DNA of 64,000 nt. Origin: Ornithobacterium rhinotracheale DSM 15997 (lineage in GTDB: Bacteria > Bacteroidota > Bacteroidia > Flavobacteriales > Weeksellaceae). Location: assembly GCF_000265465.1 (NCBI RefSeq), contig NC_018016.1:2036001-2100000 (forward strand), given 5' to 3'. The translations under genes were made by a program, and so were the position numbers. Position 1 is the first letter of the stretch, and each line of letters begins with the position of its first letter. This document shows, piece after piece, positions 7,794-16,272 of the stretch. Below the pieces are notes generated by a model. That model saw nothing but the letters and a program-made list of their open reading frames with translations. It was not told where the DNA came from and made no database searches.

Positions 7794-8867
7794 ATGGCAC
7801 ATAACATTAATTACAACAGCAGAACAGGGAAGTATAGTTTTTTCAGTGTAAAAGAAAAAGCGTGGCACGGATTGGGACAAATCGTAAGTGAACACCCAAC
7901 GAGTAAAGAAGCCATACAATACGCAGGATTGAACTTTGAAGTCAGCAAAGAGCCTTTATACACCAAAGGCAAAGGACTCATAACCACCGAGCAGGGAATA
8001 GAGTTTTACGACAGTGAAATCGAAGTGCCGAACGCCTTTGCCACGATGCGAGAGGATACTAATGAGGTTTTGGGCGTAGTAGGTAAAGATTATCAAGTTG
8101 TGCAAAATCACGAGGCATTTGCCTTTTTTGATGAGATTGTCGGAGGAGGCGATGGAATATTGTACGAAACCGCAGGAGCATTAGGTAAAGGCGAACGCAT
8201 ATTTATCACCGCTAAATTACCCGATTATATCCGAGTGGGGAACGGCGATGATGTAACGGAAAAGTATATTTTCTTAACCACGAGTCACGACGGAAGCGGA
8301 AGTATCACCGCCGCCTTTACCCCTATTCGAATAGTGTGTCAGAATACATTAAATGCAGCATTTAAAAATATGAATAATGTTATTCGTATTCGCCATACCT
8401 CAGGAGCAAAACAGCGATTAGCCAACGCACACAAGGTAATGGGATTGGCTAATAAATTAAGTAACCGATTAGAGGGAACCTTTAACAAGTGGGCAAAAAT
8501 CCGAGTAAACGACCGAGAAGTGCGAAAGTTAATAGAATTGGCATTGTGTCCGAACAAGGAGACATTAGAACATCTAAAGAAAGGGAATAGCCAAGGCTTA
8601 TCAAGTATGTTTAAAAACAGCGTAGAAGACGCATTTATGTATGCTCAATTAAGTGAGAGCCAACAAATGGAAACTACCAAAGGAACTTTGTTTGGAGCAT
8701 ACAACGCCGTTACTGGGTACTATCAAAATGTATGTAATTACCGAGATGAAGAAAGCAAATTAAAATCCCTAGTAATGGGCGGGACAGCCCAAAGCAGGGG
8801 ACAAAAAGCCTTTGACCTTTGTAGCGTATATGCAGAACACGGAGCGGATATGTTTAATTACAACTAA
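7794..8867 (+). CDS. DUF932 (phage/plasmid-like) protein
   Basis: This 357-residue protein belongs to the DUF932 family common on phages, plasmids and ICEs. Characteristic segments are AHNINYNSRTGKYSFFSVKE, AWHGLGQIV, VLGVVGKDYQVVQNHEAF, and TPIRIVCQNTLNAA near residue 178. The function is unknown; its place beside ssb in many mobile elements suggests a part in DNA processing or maintenance. The start ATG lies 50 bases after the ssb stop, and a hairpin follows the gene. Confidence 0.88.
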   Translation: MAHNINYNSRTGKYSFFSVKEKAWHGLGQIVSEHPTSKEAIQYAGLNFEVSKEPLYTKGKGLITTEQGIEFYDSEIEVPNAFATMREDTNEVLGVVGKDYQVVQNHEAFAFFDEIVGGGDGILYETAGALGKGERIFITAKLPDYIRVGNGDDVTEKYIFLTTSHDGSGSITAAFTPIRIVCQNTLNAAFKNMNNVIRIRHTSGAKQRLANAHKVMGLANKLSNRLEGTFNKWAKIRVNDREVRKLIELALCPNKETLEHLKKGNSQGLSSMFKNSVEDAFMYAQLSESQQMETTKGTLFGAYNAVTGYYQNVCNYRDEESKLKSLVMGGTAQSRGQKAFDLCSVYAEHGADMFNYN

Positions 8868-8899
8868 CAGAGAATAACGAAAAATCAAATATTAACCCC

Positions 8900-8926
8900 A
8901 AGGCGGTTATATCATATAATCGCCTT
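8900..8926 (+). terminator. Hairpin between the DUF932 gene and the next gene
   Basis: AAGGCG (8900-8905) pairs with CGCCTT (8921-8926), and TTATA/TATAA extend the stem inside. A short T stretch follows, so it may be a weak terminator or an RNA-processing site within the operon. Confidence 0.5.
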
Positions 8927-8943
8927 TATAAAACCACAAGACA

Positions 8944-9417
8944 ATGGCAAACTGGTGCAACAACAATGTAACCTTTGAGGGGATAGAAGAACAAATCCAA
9001 GAGGTAGATACTATCTTTCAAAAGATGATTGACAAGGAACAGCAAGAGGAGTGCGGACAACTACCTAACTTTATCAAGGAGGGAAACACCTACTTTTTCA
9101 GTATTGACCAACAAGGCGAGGGCATCTATAGATATGAAACCAAGTGGGTGCCAAACCTTGAAGAAGTCCGCGAGATAGCCCAAAAGGTGGGTATCACAGA
9201 TTTTGTACACGAGTATGAAGAGTTAGGGAACTTAATATACGGACAAGCAATTTATAAAGAGGGGACTCTCATAGAGTATGATTTAGAAGATGAAGATTTT
9301 GAGCAGTATCAATGGAATGAAGATGATGGTACTTACACTTTTGCAGAGGAGATATACCACAGCGAATGGGAAATCTTAGCCCTTCTTTTAGAAGACAGAA
9401 TAAACAACACAAAATAG
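8944..9417 (+). CDS. YubB/Api92-like (DUF1281-type) small protein
   Basis: This 157-residue acidic protein opens with MANWCNNNVTFEG, the hallmark start of DUF1281/YubB ferredoxin-fold proteins found on plasmids and phages, and has W-x-P-x-L (KWVPNLEEVREIA) in the middle. The function is not known. It sits in the co-directional accessory block of the ICE and is followed after 7 bases by the next gene, so they are probably co-transcribed. Confidence 0.6.
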   Translation: MANWCNNNVTFEGIEEQIQEVDTIFQKMIDKEQQEECGQLPNFIKEGNTYFFSIDQQGEGIYRYETKWVPNLEEVREIAQKVGITDFVHEYEELGNLIYGQAIYKEGTLIEYDLEDEDFEQYQWNEDDGTYTFAEEIYHSEWEILALLLEDRINNTK

Positions 9418-9424
9418 AGTAGCA

Positions 9425-10078
9425 ATGGAAAAAATTACGATATCAATCTATAAATATGAAGAATTAGAAACAGAGGTACAAGAAAAAGTATTGAGAGAGT
9501 ACCGACACAAAGAAGTTAATACCACAAGTTGGTGGCAAGACACTTATTTTGATTTTATGAAGATATGCTCAAAATTGGAAATAGATATAAATCCGTTTGA
9601 AATCTTTTTTAGTGGATTTTATTCTCAAGGCGACGGAAGTAGTTTTGCGTGTAATATACTTGATATAAGAAAGTTTATACAAGCCGTTAGAGAAGAAAAA
9701 TGGAAAGATTATGCCCCTAACCAAGCATTTGATTTTGATAGATTGGATATGGATAAAAGGGTGCTTGAGCTTATCAAAAACGGATATATAGACCTATCTT
9801 TTAAGACCTATAATAAACACAGATATTATCATTTACACTTTGACTGGGAATACACTTTTAGAAATAATGATAAGGAATATCCACACATTGAATATCAAAT
9901 AGAAAAACTATTGAAATGGACAGAAAGTGTTTTAAATGATTTAAACCAATATCTATACAAAGAATTGCAAAAAGAATACGAAAGGCTAACCGCTGATGAA
10001 TATATCATACAAATGTTTGCGGAAGAAGATTACCAATTCACAGACAAAGGATATTCAATAGCTAAAGTAATCAATTAA
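9425..10078 (+). CDS. Phage-like hypothetical protein (often annotated 'antitoxin of toxin-antitoxin stability system')
   Basis: This 217-residue protein begins with a pattern known from phage and ICE proteins: YKYEELETEVQEKVLREYR, followed by WWQDTYFDFMKICSKLEI and a FFSGFYSQGDGSSFACN segment near residue 60. Databases carry this family under the antitoxin label quoted, but I see no partner toxin here, so the label should not be taken literally. The length and charge are normal for the family. It lies in the same operon as its neighbours. Confidence 0.5.
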   Translation: MEKITISIYKYEELETEVQEKVLREYRHKEVNTTSWWQDTYFDFMKICSKLEIDINPFEIFFSGFYSQGDGSSFACNILDIRKFIQAVREEKWKDYAPNQAFDFDRLDMDKRVLELIKNGYIDLSFKTYNKHRYYHLHFDWEYTFRNNDKEYPHIEYQIEKLLKWTESVLNDLNQYLYKELQKEYERLTADEYIIQMFAEEDYQFTDKGYSIAKVIN

Positions 10079-10090
10079 ATTTTAAGAACA

Positions 10091-10609
10091 ATGAACACAA
10101 ATTTTTTCAAACAAATAGCAGGATTAGAAATAGAGGGAACCCTCCATCTAACCATTAGAAAAGATACTGAAAACATAGTAATATCCATATTATTAAACAA
10201 TGATGCGTGTGGGGATAAGGCGAAGAACCTTATCCCATCGCTAATAATCAAAGGAACAGCCGAAGAATTAGACGAGCAATTTTTTGCAACCATAGAAAAA
10301 CCGATTGAAAGCACATCTTCTTTAATGGTAGATATGGAAAATTATCTAAAAGCACAAGAAATCGCTAAACGCCAATCACAAATGGAAAAAGAAAAAGCAG
10401 ACAGGGAAAAGAAAGAGAAAGAAAAACGAGCCAAGAAATACAATGAACTTATGGAAAAGGTGGAGGAACTCGCTAAGCAAGAAAAACCGAGAGAAGCGTG
10501 GATGAAACTGCCTAGTGTAGAAGAATATCCCGAACACGCCGAAAAAATTAGAAAGCGAAGAAAGGAACTTTCAGCATTGTTTCAGCCGAATTTATTTGAA
10601 ATAGATTAA
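10091..10609 (+). CDS. PRTRC system protein E
   Basis: This 172-residue protein matches PRTRC protein E: an N-terminal domain with FFKQIAGLEIEGTLHLTI and LIPSLIIKGTAEELDEQFF, then a charged coiled coil rich in Lys and Glu (residues 90-135). PRTRC genes form a conserved cluster of unknown function on plasmids and ICEs, with E, C, B and ThiF members all represented in this window. It starts the PRTRC run, with protein C 18 bases behind. Confidence 0.8.
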   Translation: MNTNFFKQIAGLEIEGTLHLTIRKDTENIVISILLNNDACGDKAKNLIPSLIIKGTAEELDEQFFATIEKPIESTSSLMVDMENYLKAQEIAKRQSQMEKEKADREKKEKEKRAKKYNELMEKVEELAKQEKPREAWMKLPSVEEYPEHAEKIRKRRKELSALFQPNLFEID

Positions 10610-10627
10610 ACTTAAAAAACAGAGATT

Positions 10628-10846
10628 ATGTTATTAGCAACAGAACTACAAAGAGTATTTAAACTTAAAGATAACGGACAAGAAATTGAACTGGCAGACC
10701 CTAATCCACAATGGAGTGTCGATGCGGTATTAAATTTTTACAGCAATCAATATCCGATACTTACCACCTCGAAAGTGTCTGCCCCTCAAATTGTAGAAGA
10801 TAGCGTGGTTTATAGATTTGAGAGTGTAATGGGAACAAAAGGCTAA
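10628..10846 (+). CDS. PRTRC system protein C
   Basis: This 72-residue protein has the typical PRTRC C composition: LQRVFKLKDNGQEIELADPN, SVDAVLNFYSNQYPILTT, and a C-terminal VVYRFESVMGTKG. It is thought to be a small ubiquitin-like/beta-grasp partner of the ThiF and E2-like members of the cluster, though this has not been shown biochemically. It is complete and correctly placed after protein E. Confidence 0.85.
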   Translation: MLLATELQRVFKLKDNGQEIELADPNPQWSVDAVLNFYSNQYPILTTSKVSAPQIVEDSVVYRFESVMGTKG

Positions 10847-10856
10847 ACATTAAGTT

Positions 10857-11081
10857 ATGGAAACAAAAGACAGAGCGGAAATCCACCAAAACGGACAATG
10901 GATATTAAAAGGCGATATAACAGCGATTAGGGTAATTTTTAAAAACCTTATAGGCGAGAATTTTCAAGGCAAAGCCTATGATGATTATATCGAGTATATA
11001 GCCTTAAATCAAGGCTTTAAAAAAGGAGAAATCCAACTTTACATAGACAAGGAATTTATTAAAAAAGGAACAATCAAATAA
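10857..11081 (+). CDS. Hypothetical protein in PRTRC operon
   Basis: I do not recognise this 74-residue protein. It is small, charged and free of signal or membrane segments. It lies 10 bases after PRTRC C and in the same direction, so it is probably translated from the same mRNA. The segment GENFQGKAYDDYIEYIA suggests mixed alpha/beta structure. Similar small unknown genes are common at this place in Bacteroidota ICEs. Confidence 0.5.
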   Translation: METKDRAEIHQNGQWILKGDITAIRVIFKNLIGENFQGKAYDDYIEYIALNQGFKKGEIQLYIDKEFIKKGTIK

Positions 11082-11094
11082 AACAAAATGAATT

Positions 11095-11280
11095 ATGCAA
11101 AACAAACATATCATCAAGGGAACTTTACCCCAACTACAGAAGAACACACAACGCAACGAACGATTATGCCAACAACTGGCGGAGTTTTTAGAATGGGTAC
11201 ACCGAGCCAAAGACCAAAACGAGGTACAGAAAGACAAGCAAAAAAGCGTCCCCAAAGAGCAAGTGCCAATGCTATTTTAA
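11095..11280 (+). CDS. Hypothetical small protein in PRTRC operon
   Basis: This 61-residue reading frame, rich in Gln, Lys and Glu (QQLAEFLEWVHRAKDQNE), is predicted mostly helical. An overlapping frame at 11088-11306 gives a low-complexity product and is less likely. The gene is 13 bases after the previous one and 19 bases before the broken reading frame at 11300. No family is recognised. Confidence 0.4.
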   Translation: MQNKHIIKGTLPQLQKNTQRNERLCQQLAEFLEWVHRAKDQNEVQKDKQKSVPKEQVPMLF

Positions 11281-11299
11281 GAAATATTTTTTACCTAAA

Positions 11300-11398
11300 A
11301 TGGTAGAAATCCAAGAAGTAAGTATCAACGAAAGGGATTTTTTTAAAGCAGTCTCCCACCAACTGTGTAAACTAAAAAGTTATTCTGAAAATTTTTGA
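11300..11398 (+). pseudogene. 5' fragment of a PRTRC-operon gene cut off by the IS256 insertion
   Basis: An ATG opens MVEIQEVSINERDFFKAV, about 16 native codons, after which the reading frame enters the IS256 left end and stops at 11396-11398. The gene is the next member of the PRTRC operon. Its identity cannot be told from so few codons, and the remainder is not found beyond the two insertion sequences. Confidence 0.6.
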
Positions 11399-12769
11399 GC
11401 CACCAGAGCTCAAAAAAATTTTCGGAAATAACTTTTTAATGATTAAAAATACTTTAATTAAATTTACATGGTTATGAACAAAGAAGAACTATTAAACAAC
11501 AAGGATTTCTACAAGTCCTTTAAAAACGGAGAAGACCTTAATTCTTTCTTTAAAGAATTGCACAAAAAAGCGGTAGAACATATGCTTTCAGCCGAGTTAG
11601 ATGCTCATCTAGACAATGAAAAGTACCAAAAATCCAAAGCCGGAAATTATCGCAATGGAACGAGTACAAAAACCATAAAAACCTCTTTTGGAGAAGACCA
11701 AATTCAGGTGCCTCGAGACCGCCAAGGTAGCTTTGAACCAGCTTTAGTTCCTAAACGGCACAACATCATTGAAGGCTTGGAAAAAATCATTATCTCTTTC
11801 TACGCCAAAGGAATGAGCGTGAGCGATATAGAGGAACAAATTAAGGATTTGTATGATTTTGAGGTCTCCGCCTCTACCATTTCGCGCATCACGAGTGCCG
11901 TGGTCTCTGAGATGGTCGCCTGGCAAAATCGACCCTTAGAGGATTTATATTTAATCGTTTGGATGGACGGCATGGTGTTTAAAGTCAGAGAAAACTCAAA
12001 AATCATTCAAAAAAACATTTATCTTGCCGTAGGCTTAAACCGTTCGGGCAAGAAAGAGGTGCTCGGCATGTGGCTTGGAAAGAATGAAAGCTCGGCTTTT
12101 TGGATGAATGTTTTAACCGATTTAAAGGCTCGGGGTGTAGAAGATATCCTCATTACCGCAACCGATAATTTAAACGGATTTACCCAAACGATTCGCTCTG
12201 TTTTCCCTGAATCACAAACGCAGATTTGTGTGGTGCATCAAATGCAAAGCATTCGTGAATACCTTAAAAACTATAAAAAACAAATGAACAAATACGAAAC
12301 GCTTGCCGATATGTGGTTTGGAAAGACCGAAAAGCCTTTACCCAAGATATGAAACTCATTTACACCGCCCCTAACCGAGAGGCTGCCAAGGTGGCATTGG
12401 AGGATTTTGCCAATAAATGGGAGAATAAATACGCTTATGCCATAAAATCTTGGCGGGATAACTGGGACGAACTCACCGTATTTTTTGATTTCCCTATTGA
12501 AATCAGAAAGATTATTTACACCACCAATTTAATTGAAAATCTGAACGGAAAAATTAGAAAATACACTAAAAACAAAATGTCGTTCCCTACAGACGAAGCG
12601 GTTACAAAGTCGGTGTATTTAGCCATAAGAGAGGCTACCAGAAAATGGTCGATGCCGATCAAAAACTGGGGCTTGATTTTGAATCAATTTATGCTTATAT
12701 TTGAACAAAGGCTCAGATTGTAATTCAAAACCCTTACTTTTTAGTTTACACACTTTTTGGGAGGGTGTC
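11347..12769 (+). mobile_element. IS256-family insertion sequence with imperfect terminal repeats
   Basis: The left end (11347-11380) and the right end (12736-12769, read on the other strand) share TCCCA-x5-TGTGTAAACTAAAAAGT, giving imperfect inverted repeats of about 26-34 bases. The left end also has a hairpin, with GAAAATTTTTGAGC (11387-11400) paired to GCTCAAAAAAATTTTC, of the kind that shields a transposase from outside transcription. No clear 8-9 base target duplication is visible, perhaps because a second IS abuts the right end. The exact outer bases are uncertain by a few positions. Confidence 0.75.
11468..12723 (+). pseudogene. IS256-family (mutator-type) transposase, frameshifted by a 50-base insertion
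   Basis: The first part (11468-12352) has the N-terminal half with RNGTSTKTIKT, VPRDRQGSFEPALVPKR and the catalytic Asp in WMDGMVFKV, and DILITATDNLNGF with the second Asp. The second part (to 12723) has [26 protein letters not shown] with the catalytic Glu, and the usual C-terminus. They lie in different frames. Removing 12244-12293, a 50-base segment bounded by two CAAAT copies, rejoins them as [18 protein letters not shown], the expected family sequence. The transposase as it stands should be inactive. Confidence 0.85.
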
Positions 12770-14534
12770 GCTTTTTTTATGCTACAAATTTTAGGTTGTT
12801 AAAATCAAATGTAACTATTGAGTAACTTTTTCGTTTTCTTCTCTCTGGTTTGATTAAAGATGTCACGTAAAGTCTCTGATTGGCAATTAGGTCCACTTTT
12901 TTGGCTGTTTTTAGTGTTAATAAGGCATTTTTTGCCACCATTTTTCTTAAATTATGACCTATTGCCATCAATAAAAATTCTAATGTTACCTTATCTAAGC
13001 CTGTAAATGTAAATCTATTAAATTGGTTGTTGCTTTTTAACTGACCAAATACTGTCTCTACTTCAACAGGTCGTTTGCTTCTGTGATAAAGTCCTTTTTC
13101 ACTCATTAGTTTTTCTCTGGCTTTCTTTTTTAAGAAATTAAGTCGGTGATTTATTTCTATTCTTCGGTTGGTCTTGGATTTATGACATAACCCTCGTAAA
13201 GGACAACCTTCACATCTTTTGGCTTGATAGTAAGTAACCTGCGACTCATATCCATTATCTGAAGTTCGCTTACCATATCCCACCTTTTCCATTCTTTGTC
13301 CCATAGGACACACATAGAAATCTTGGGCTTCATTGTAAAACAGGTTTTGAGTTAAAAAAGGATTGTTTTTCACTTTTTTCTTTTGTTCCATATGAAAGTA
13401 ATTATACTTTACATAAGCCTCTATATCTTTCTCTTCCAGCATCTCATAATTCTCTTCGCTCCCATAACCTGCATCGGCAACAATTTCTTTACTCTGTTTG
13501 CCATGGGATTGTTCAAAACTATTCAAATGAGAGGCTAAGGTGGTAGTATCACCTGGCGTCTGATGAATAGTAACATGAGTAATAAACTGATTTTCGGTCG
13601 ATATCTGAGGATTATAAGCGGCTTTTAACTGTCCGTTTTTCATATAATCCTCCTTCATTCTCATGAAAGTAGCATCGGGATCTGTTTTGCTATAAGAGTT
13701 TCTATTGCCTAATATCTCTAAGTCTTTTTAATACTTTTCCAACCTTGGAAGATGCTCATCTTGAAGTTTCTTAAGTTCTTTTGCTATTTTCTTCGAGGGT
13801 TCTTTTAAGCGTTTGTTTAAAACAGAGAGGCGTTCTTTTAACTCTTTACTATCTATCTTTTTAGGTAACTTTTCCTGATTTGCCTCTTGATTATCTGCCA
13901 AAATATGATGTTCTATCTCTGATAAAACCCCCTTGATTTTAGTTTCTAATTTATCTTTATACTTCTCAACTGATTTACGCCAAACAAATGTATATTTATT
14001 GGATTTTGCTTCTATTTTTGTGCCATCAATGTGCTGAACATCAAGGCTTACATAGCCCATCTCAACTAATATCTTAACAATTTCTGAAAACAAGGACTCA
14101 ATAGAATCTTTTAAAATTTTACCACGAAAATCATTAATGGTTCTAAAGTTAGGGGTTGAGTTTGCAGAGATATACATAAAATGAATATTCTCTTGAAGCG
14201 TTTTGGCTATTTTTCTACATGAATAAATATTTGATAAATAACTGTAAAATAAAACTTTAAGCATCATGCGTGGATGATATGCTGAGGTGCCACCACCTTT
14301 ATATTTTTTAAGAATATCACTGATATCCAATGAGTTTACTACCATATCCACCAAACGAACAGGATGGTCTTCGGGGATTTTATCAAAAATATTTTCTGGA
14401 AATAACTCCGGGCAGTTGCCTGGTTGCGTTTTAAAAATTACCTTTGACATGATTTTATTTTTTCACCTCTAAGATAAACATTTTAGAGAAAATCAACAAA
14501 AAAAAGAGGGTGTCTTGACTTTTTGGACACCCTC
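12761..14534 (-). mobile_element. IS1182-family insertion sequence abutting the IS256 element
   Basis: The transposase gene (12777-14450, minus) is bounded on the left by GAGGGTGTC (12761-12769), which it shares with the IS256 right end, and on the right by a hairpin whose arms are GAGGGTGTC (14506-14514) and GACACCCTC (14526-14534). The outer arm would be the inverted repeat. The exact ends are therefore ambiguous by some 20 bases. It appears to have inserted against the end of the IS256 copy. Confidence 0.65.
12777..14450 (-). pseudogene. IS1182-family transposase interrupted by one in-frame stop
   Basis: The N-terminal part (14450-13728, 240 codons) has the family opening FKTQPGNCPELFPENIFDKI and the DUF772-like segment HPRMMLKVLFYSYLSNIYSCRKI. 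After a single TAA at 13728-13730 the same frame continues KDLEILGNRNSYSKTDPDAT, with the DDE-type catalytic core (IVADAGYGSEENYEML) and the C-terminal RKSYSIVTFDF end. The stop most simply arose by CAA to TAA. Total length without the stop would be about 557 residues, normal for the family. The transposase is presumed inactive unless readthrough occurs. Confidence 0.9.
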
Positions 14535-14693
14535 TTTCTTTATTTTTAGTTTAAAAATTGGCTTGTAATCGGCACTTATCGCCGTTAAAGATGCGTTTCA
14601 TAAACCATTTTATTGGCAGACAAATCCAGTTTTTTTTATTCTCTCCAACACTAACTATTGAATCAAGAAAAAAACAAAAAATCAACCTAAAAG

Positions 14694-14759
14694 TTTATAT
14701 ATAAAAACGATTTAATTATATTTGTAATTAAATTCAAATCAAAAATAAACTTATAAGTT
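14694..14759 (+). promoter_or_regulatory. Promoter and operator-like palindromes of the toxin-antitoxin-chaperone operon
   Basis: TATATTTG (14717-14724) matches the -7 consensus TANNTTTG, 42 bases before the ATG at 14766. It is embedded in a perfect inverted repeat TTTAATTA-TATTTG-TAATTAAA (14711-14732). Two more palindromes flank it: TTTATATATAAA (14694-14705) and AACTTATAAGTT (14748-14759). An HTH antitoxin encoded downstream could bind these and repress the operon. The remaining spacer, 14535-14693, holds no recognised gene. Confidence 0.55.
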
Positions 14760-14765
14760 GATTTT

Positions 14766-15299
14766 ATGGAAATAATTCCTATATTTGTACCCTATTTATA
14801 CGCAATCCAGTATAAAGATTGTAAGGAAAATGAGTACGATAGATTATTGGAATTATGGAATGATACTGATCGTTTGATTAAATTATTGAATGATTTAAAA
14901 GAAGACATTCCTCCCAACAAAACAAAGTATGAAGTAGCGCAAGAAATACTGAAAGAAGTTGAATATATAGACGATCTTCTTATAGAAATTACTGAAACAA
15001 AACCTGTAAATTTAGATGAGTTTTTTCAACCATTGTATAATCAAGAGTACTACGAAGTGAAACTATCCTTACGAAAAGGGAAAGTAGGAAGAACTCTCAG
15101 AACTAATTATCTCAGAGTATATGCTATTAGAATTGATGAAGAAACATATATCATAACAGGAGGTGCCATAAAAATGCACCGAGCGATGCAAGATAGAGTA
15201 CACACACAAAGAGAATTAGACAAATTAAAAAAAGTGAAAGATTTTTTGAATGACAACAATGTTTTTGATAAAGATTCTTTCGAAGATTTCACCAAATAA
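14766..15299 (+). CDS. Probable toxin of a tripartite toxin-antitoxin-chaperone operon (RelE/HigB-like C-terminus)
   Basis: This 177-residue soluble protein has a helical N-terminal half (residues 15-80, many Asp, Glu and Leu) and a C-terminal half with the beta-strand pattern of RelE/HigB mRNA interferases: GRTLRTNYLRVYAIRIDEE, TYIITGGAIKM and a helical RELDKLKKVKDFL end. No catalytic residue can be assigned with certainty. It precedes an HTH protein by 11 bases and a SecB-like protein, the gene order of known HigB-HigA-SecB-type TAC systems. The toxin role is inferred mainly from this context. Confidence 0.5.
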   Translation: MEIIPIFVPYLYAIQYKDCKENEYDRLLELWNDTDRLIKLLNDLKEDIPPNKTKYEVAQEILKEVEYIDDLLIEITETKPVNLDEFFQPLYNQEYYEVKLSLRKGKVGRTLRTNYLRVYAIRIDEETYIITGGAIKMHRAMQDRVHTQRELDKLKKVKDFLNDNNVFDKDSFEDFTK

Positions 15300-15310
15300 A
15301 ATCGTATAAA

Positions 15311-15763
15311 ATGGCTAATAAAGAAAAATTTATAGAATTAGTTTCTGATACGGTATCCGATACTGTAGAAAGAGCCAAACTAAGAAAAGCAAGGAGAAGA
15401 CAACTTAGGCTGTCTCAGAAGATTGCTTTGAATATTTTGAAACGAATCGAAGAATTGGGTTGGAAACAAAAAGATTTAGCCGAAAAAATGGGTGTAAGTC
15501 CACAACAAGTAAGTAAATGGGTAAAAGGAAAAGAAAACTTTACTATTGAAACCATTGCTACCATTAGCGATGTATTAGATATTGAATTGATACAAGTGAA
15601 ACCCTTGTCAGAAAGAAAAATAGAGTTAAAGAACTATAAAGAAATGAAGGATGTTTATGAGGAAAACACCACTAAAATCATTCACCTATCTCCTGATTTT
15701 GGTAAAAAAATAACCCAATCAAAAAGTTATAGTAATCCATATTTAAAAATGGCTAATTATTAA
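15311..15763 (+). CDS. XRE-family HTH protein, probable antitoxin
   Basis: This 150-residue protein has an XRE helix-turn-helix at about residues 38-95 (LGWKQKDLAEKMGVSPQQVS, then KWVKGKENFTIETIATIS). An N-terminal charged extension precedes it and a roughly 50-residue C-terminal tail follows. In TAC systems the antitoxin's C-terminal tail is the chaperone-binding segment, and the tail here, with IIHLSPDFGKKI, could play that part. It lies 11 bases after the toxin gene and 5 bases before the SecB-like gene. It is likely to autoregulate through the palindromes before 14766. Confidence 0.75.
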   Translation: MANKEKFIELVSDTVSDTVERAKLRKARRRQLRLSQKIALNILKRIEELGWKQKDLAEKMGVSPQQVSKWVKGKENFTIETIATISDVLDIELIQVKPLSERKIELKNYKEMKDVYEENTTKIIHLSPDFGKKITQSKSYSNPYLKMANY

Positions 15764-15768
15764 GCATT

Positions 15769-16200
15769 ATGGAAAAACAATTAAAAATCCCCTTTCGACT
15801 GATAAAAATTGAAGAAATTCAACTCTCTCTATTTGAGAAAAATATAAATTTAGAGGCTCCTGTAGATCAAAATGTTGGATTTGGTTTTGGGGCAAATGTA
15901 GAAGACCGCATTATCGCGTGTAGTTTGTCTTTTACTTTAGAAAAAGAAGACAAACCATTTATAAATATAGAAGTAGCCTGTCATTTTGAAATTGAAGAAA
16001 AAAGTTTCAAAACAAAACTTTTACAAAAAGATGTGCTAAAAATAGATAAAGATTTTGCCTCCCACTTGGCAATGATTACAGTAGGCACCACCAGAGGTGT
16101 ACTATACGCTCACACTAAAAGCACACCTTTTGAAGAATATTTTATTGGATTACTGAATGTTCAAGAAATGATAGATGAAGATATCGAAATGACTCTTTAA
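15769..16200 (+). CDS. SecB-like chaperone of the toxin-antitoxin operon
   Basis: This 143-residue protein follows the SecB layout: an early beta strand pair (LIKIEEIQLSLFEKN), alternating strands (RIIACSLSFTLEK, FINIEVACHFEIEE), then a helix and turn, FASHLAMITVGTTRGVLYAH, parallel to the PYARE-x-I-x-x-x-x-x-RG part of SecB, and a final GLLNVQEM corresponding to its PVNFDAL. In TAC systems such a protein shields and folds the antitoxin. Sequence identity to E. coli SecB is low, so the fold is inferred from pattern and gene order. A terminator follows. Confidence 0.6.
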   Translation: MEKQLKIPFRLIKIEEIQLSLFEKNINLEAPVDQNVGFGFGANVEDRIIACSLSFTLEKEDKPFINIEVACHFEIEEKSFKTKLLQKDVLKIDKDFASHLAMITVGTTRGVLYAHTKSTPFEEYFIGLLNVQEMIDEDIEMTL

Positions 16201-16218
16201 AAAAAGATTTTTTATAAA

Positions 16219-16250
16219 AAAACCACCTCGATTCAAGGTGGTTTTTACCA
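16219..16250. terminator. Bidirectional terminator between TAC operon and outer-membrane fragment
   Basis: A perfect 10-base stem, AAAACCACCT (16219-16228) and AGGTGGTTTT (16236-16245), is flanked by T runs in both directions (A-rich on the left). It can end the TAC operon and the convergent fragment gene. Confidence 0.8.
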
Positions 16251-16272
16251 ATTGACTAACTAATTCAAACTA

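Noticed and set aside
11088-11306. 72-residue Thr/Arg-rich frame overlapping the small PRTRC-operon gene
   Set aside because: It is in another frame over the same DNA, of low complexity, and less protein-like than the 61-residue frame at 11095.
14545-14640. Minus-strand tail reading WICLPIKWFMKRIFNGDK as a possible gene remnant
   Set aside because: Too short and no family recognised; it could be chance coding sense.
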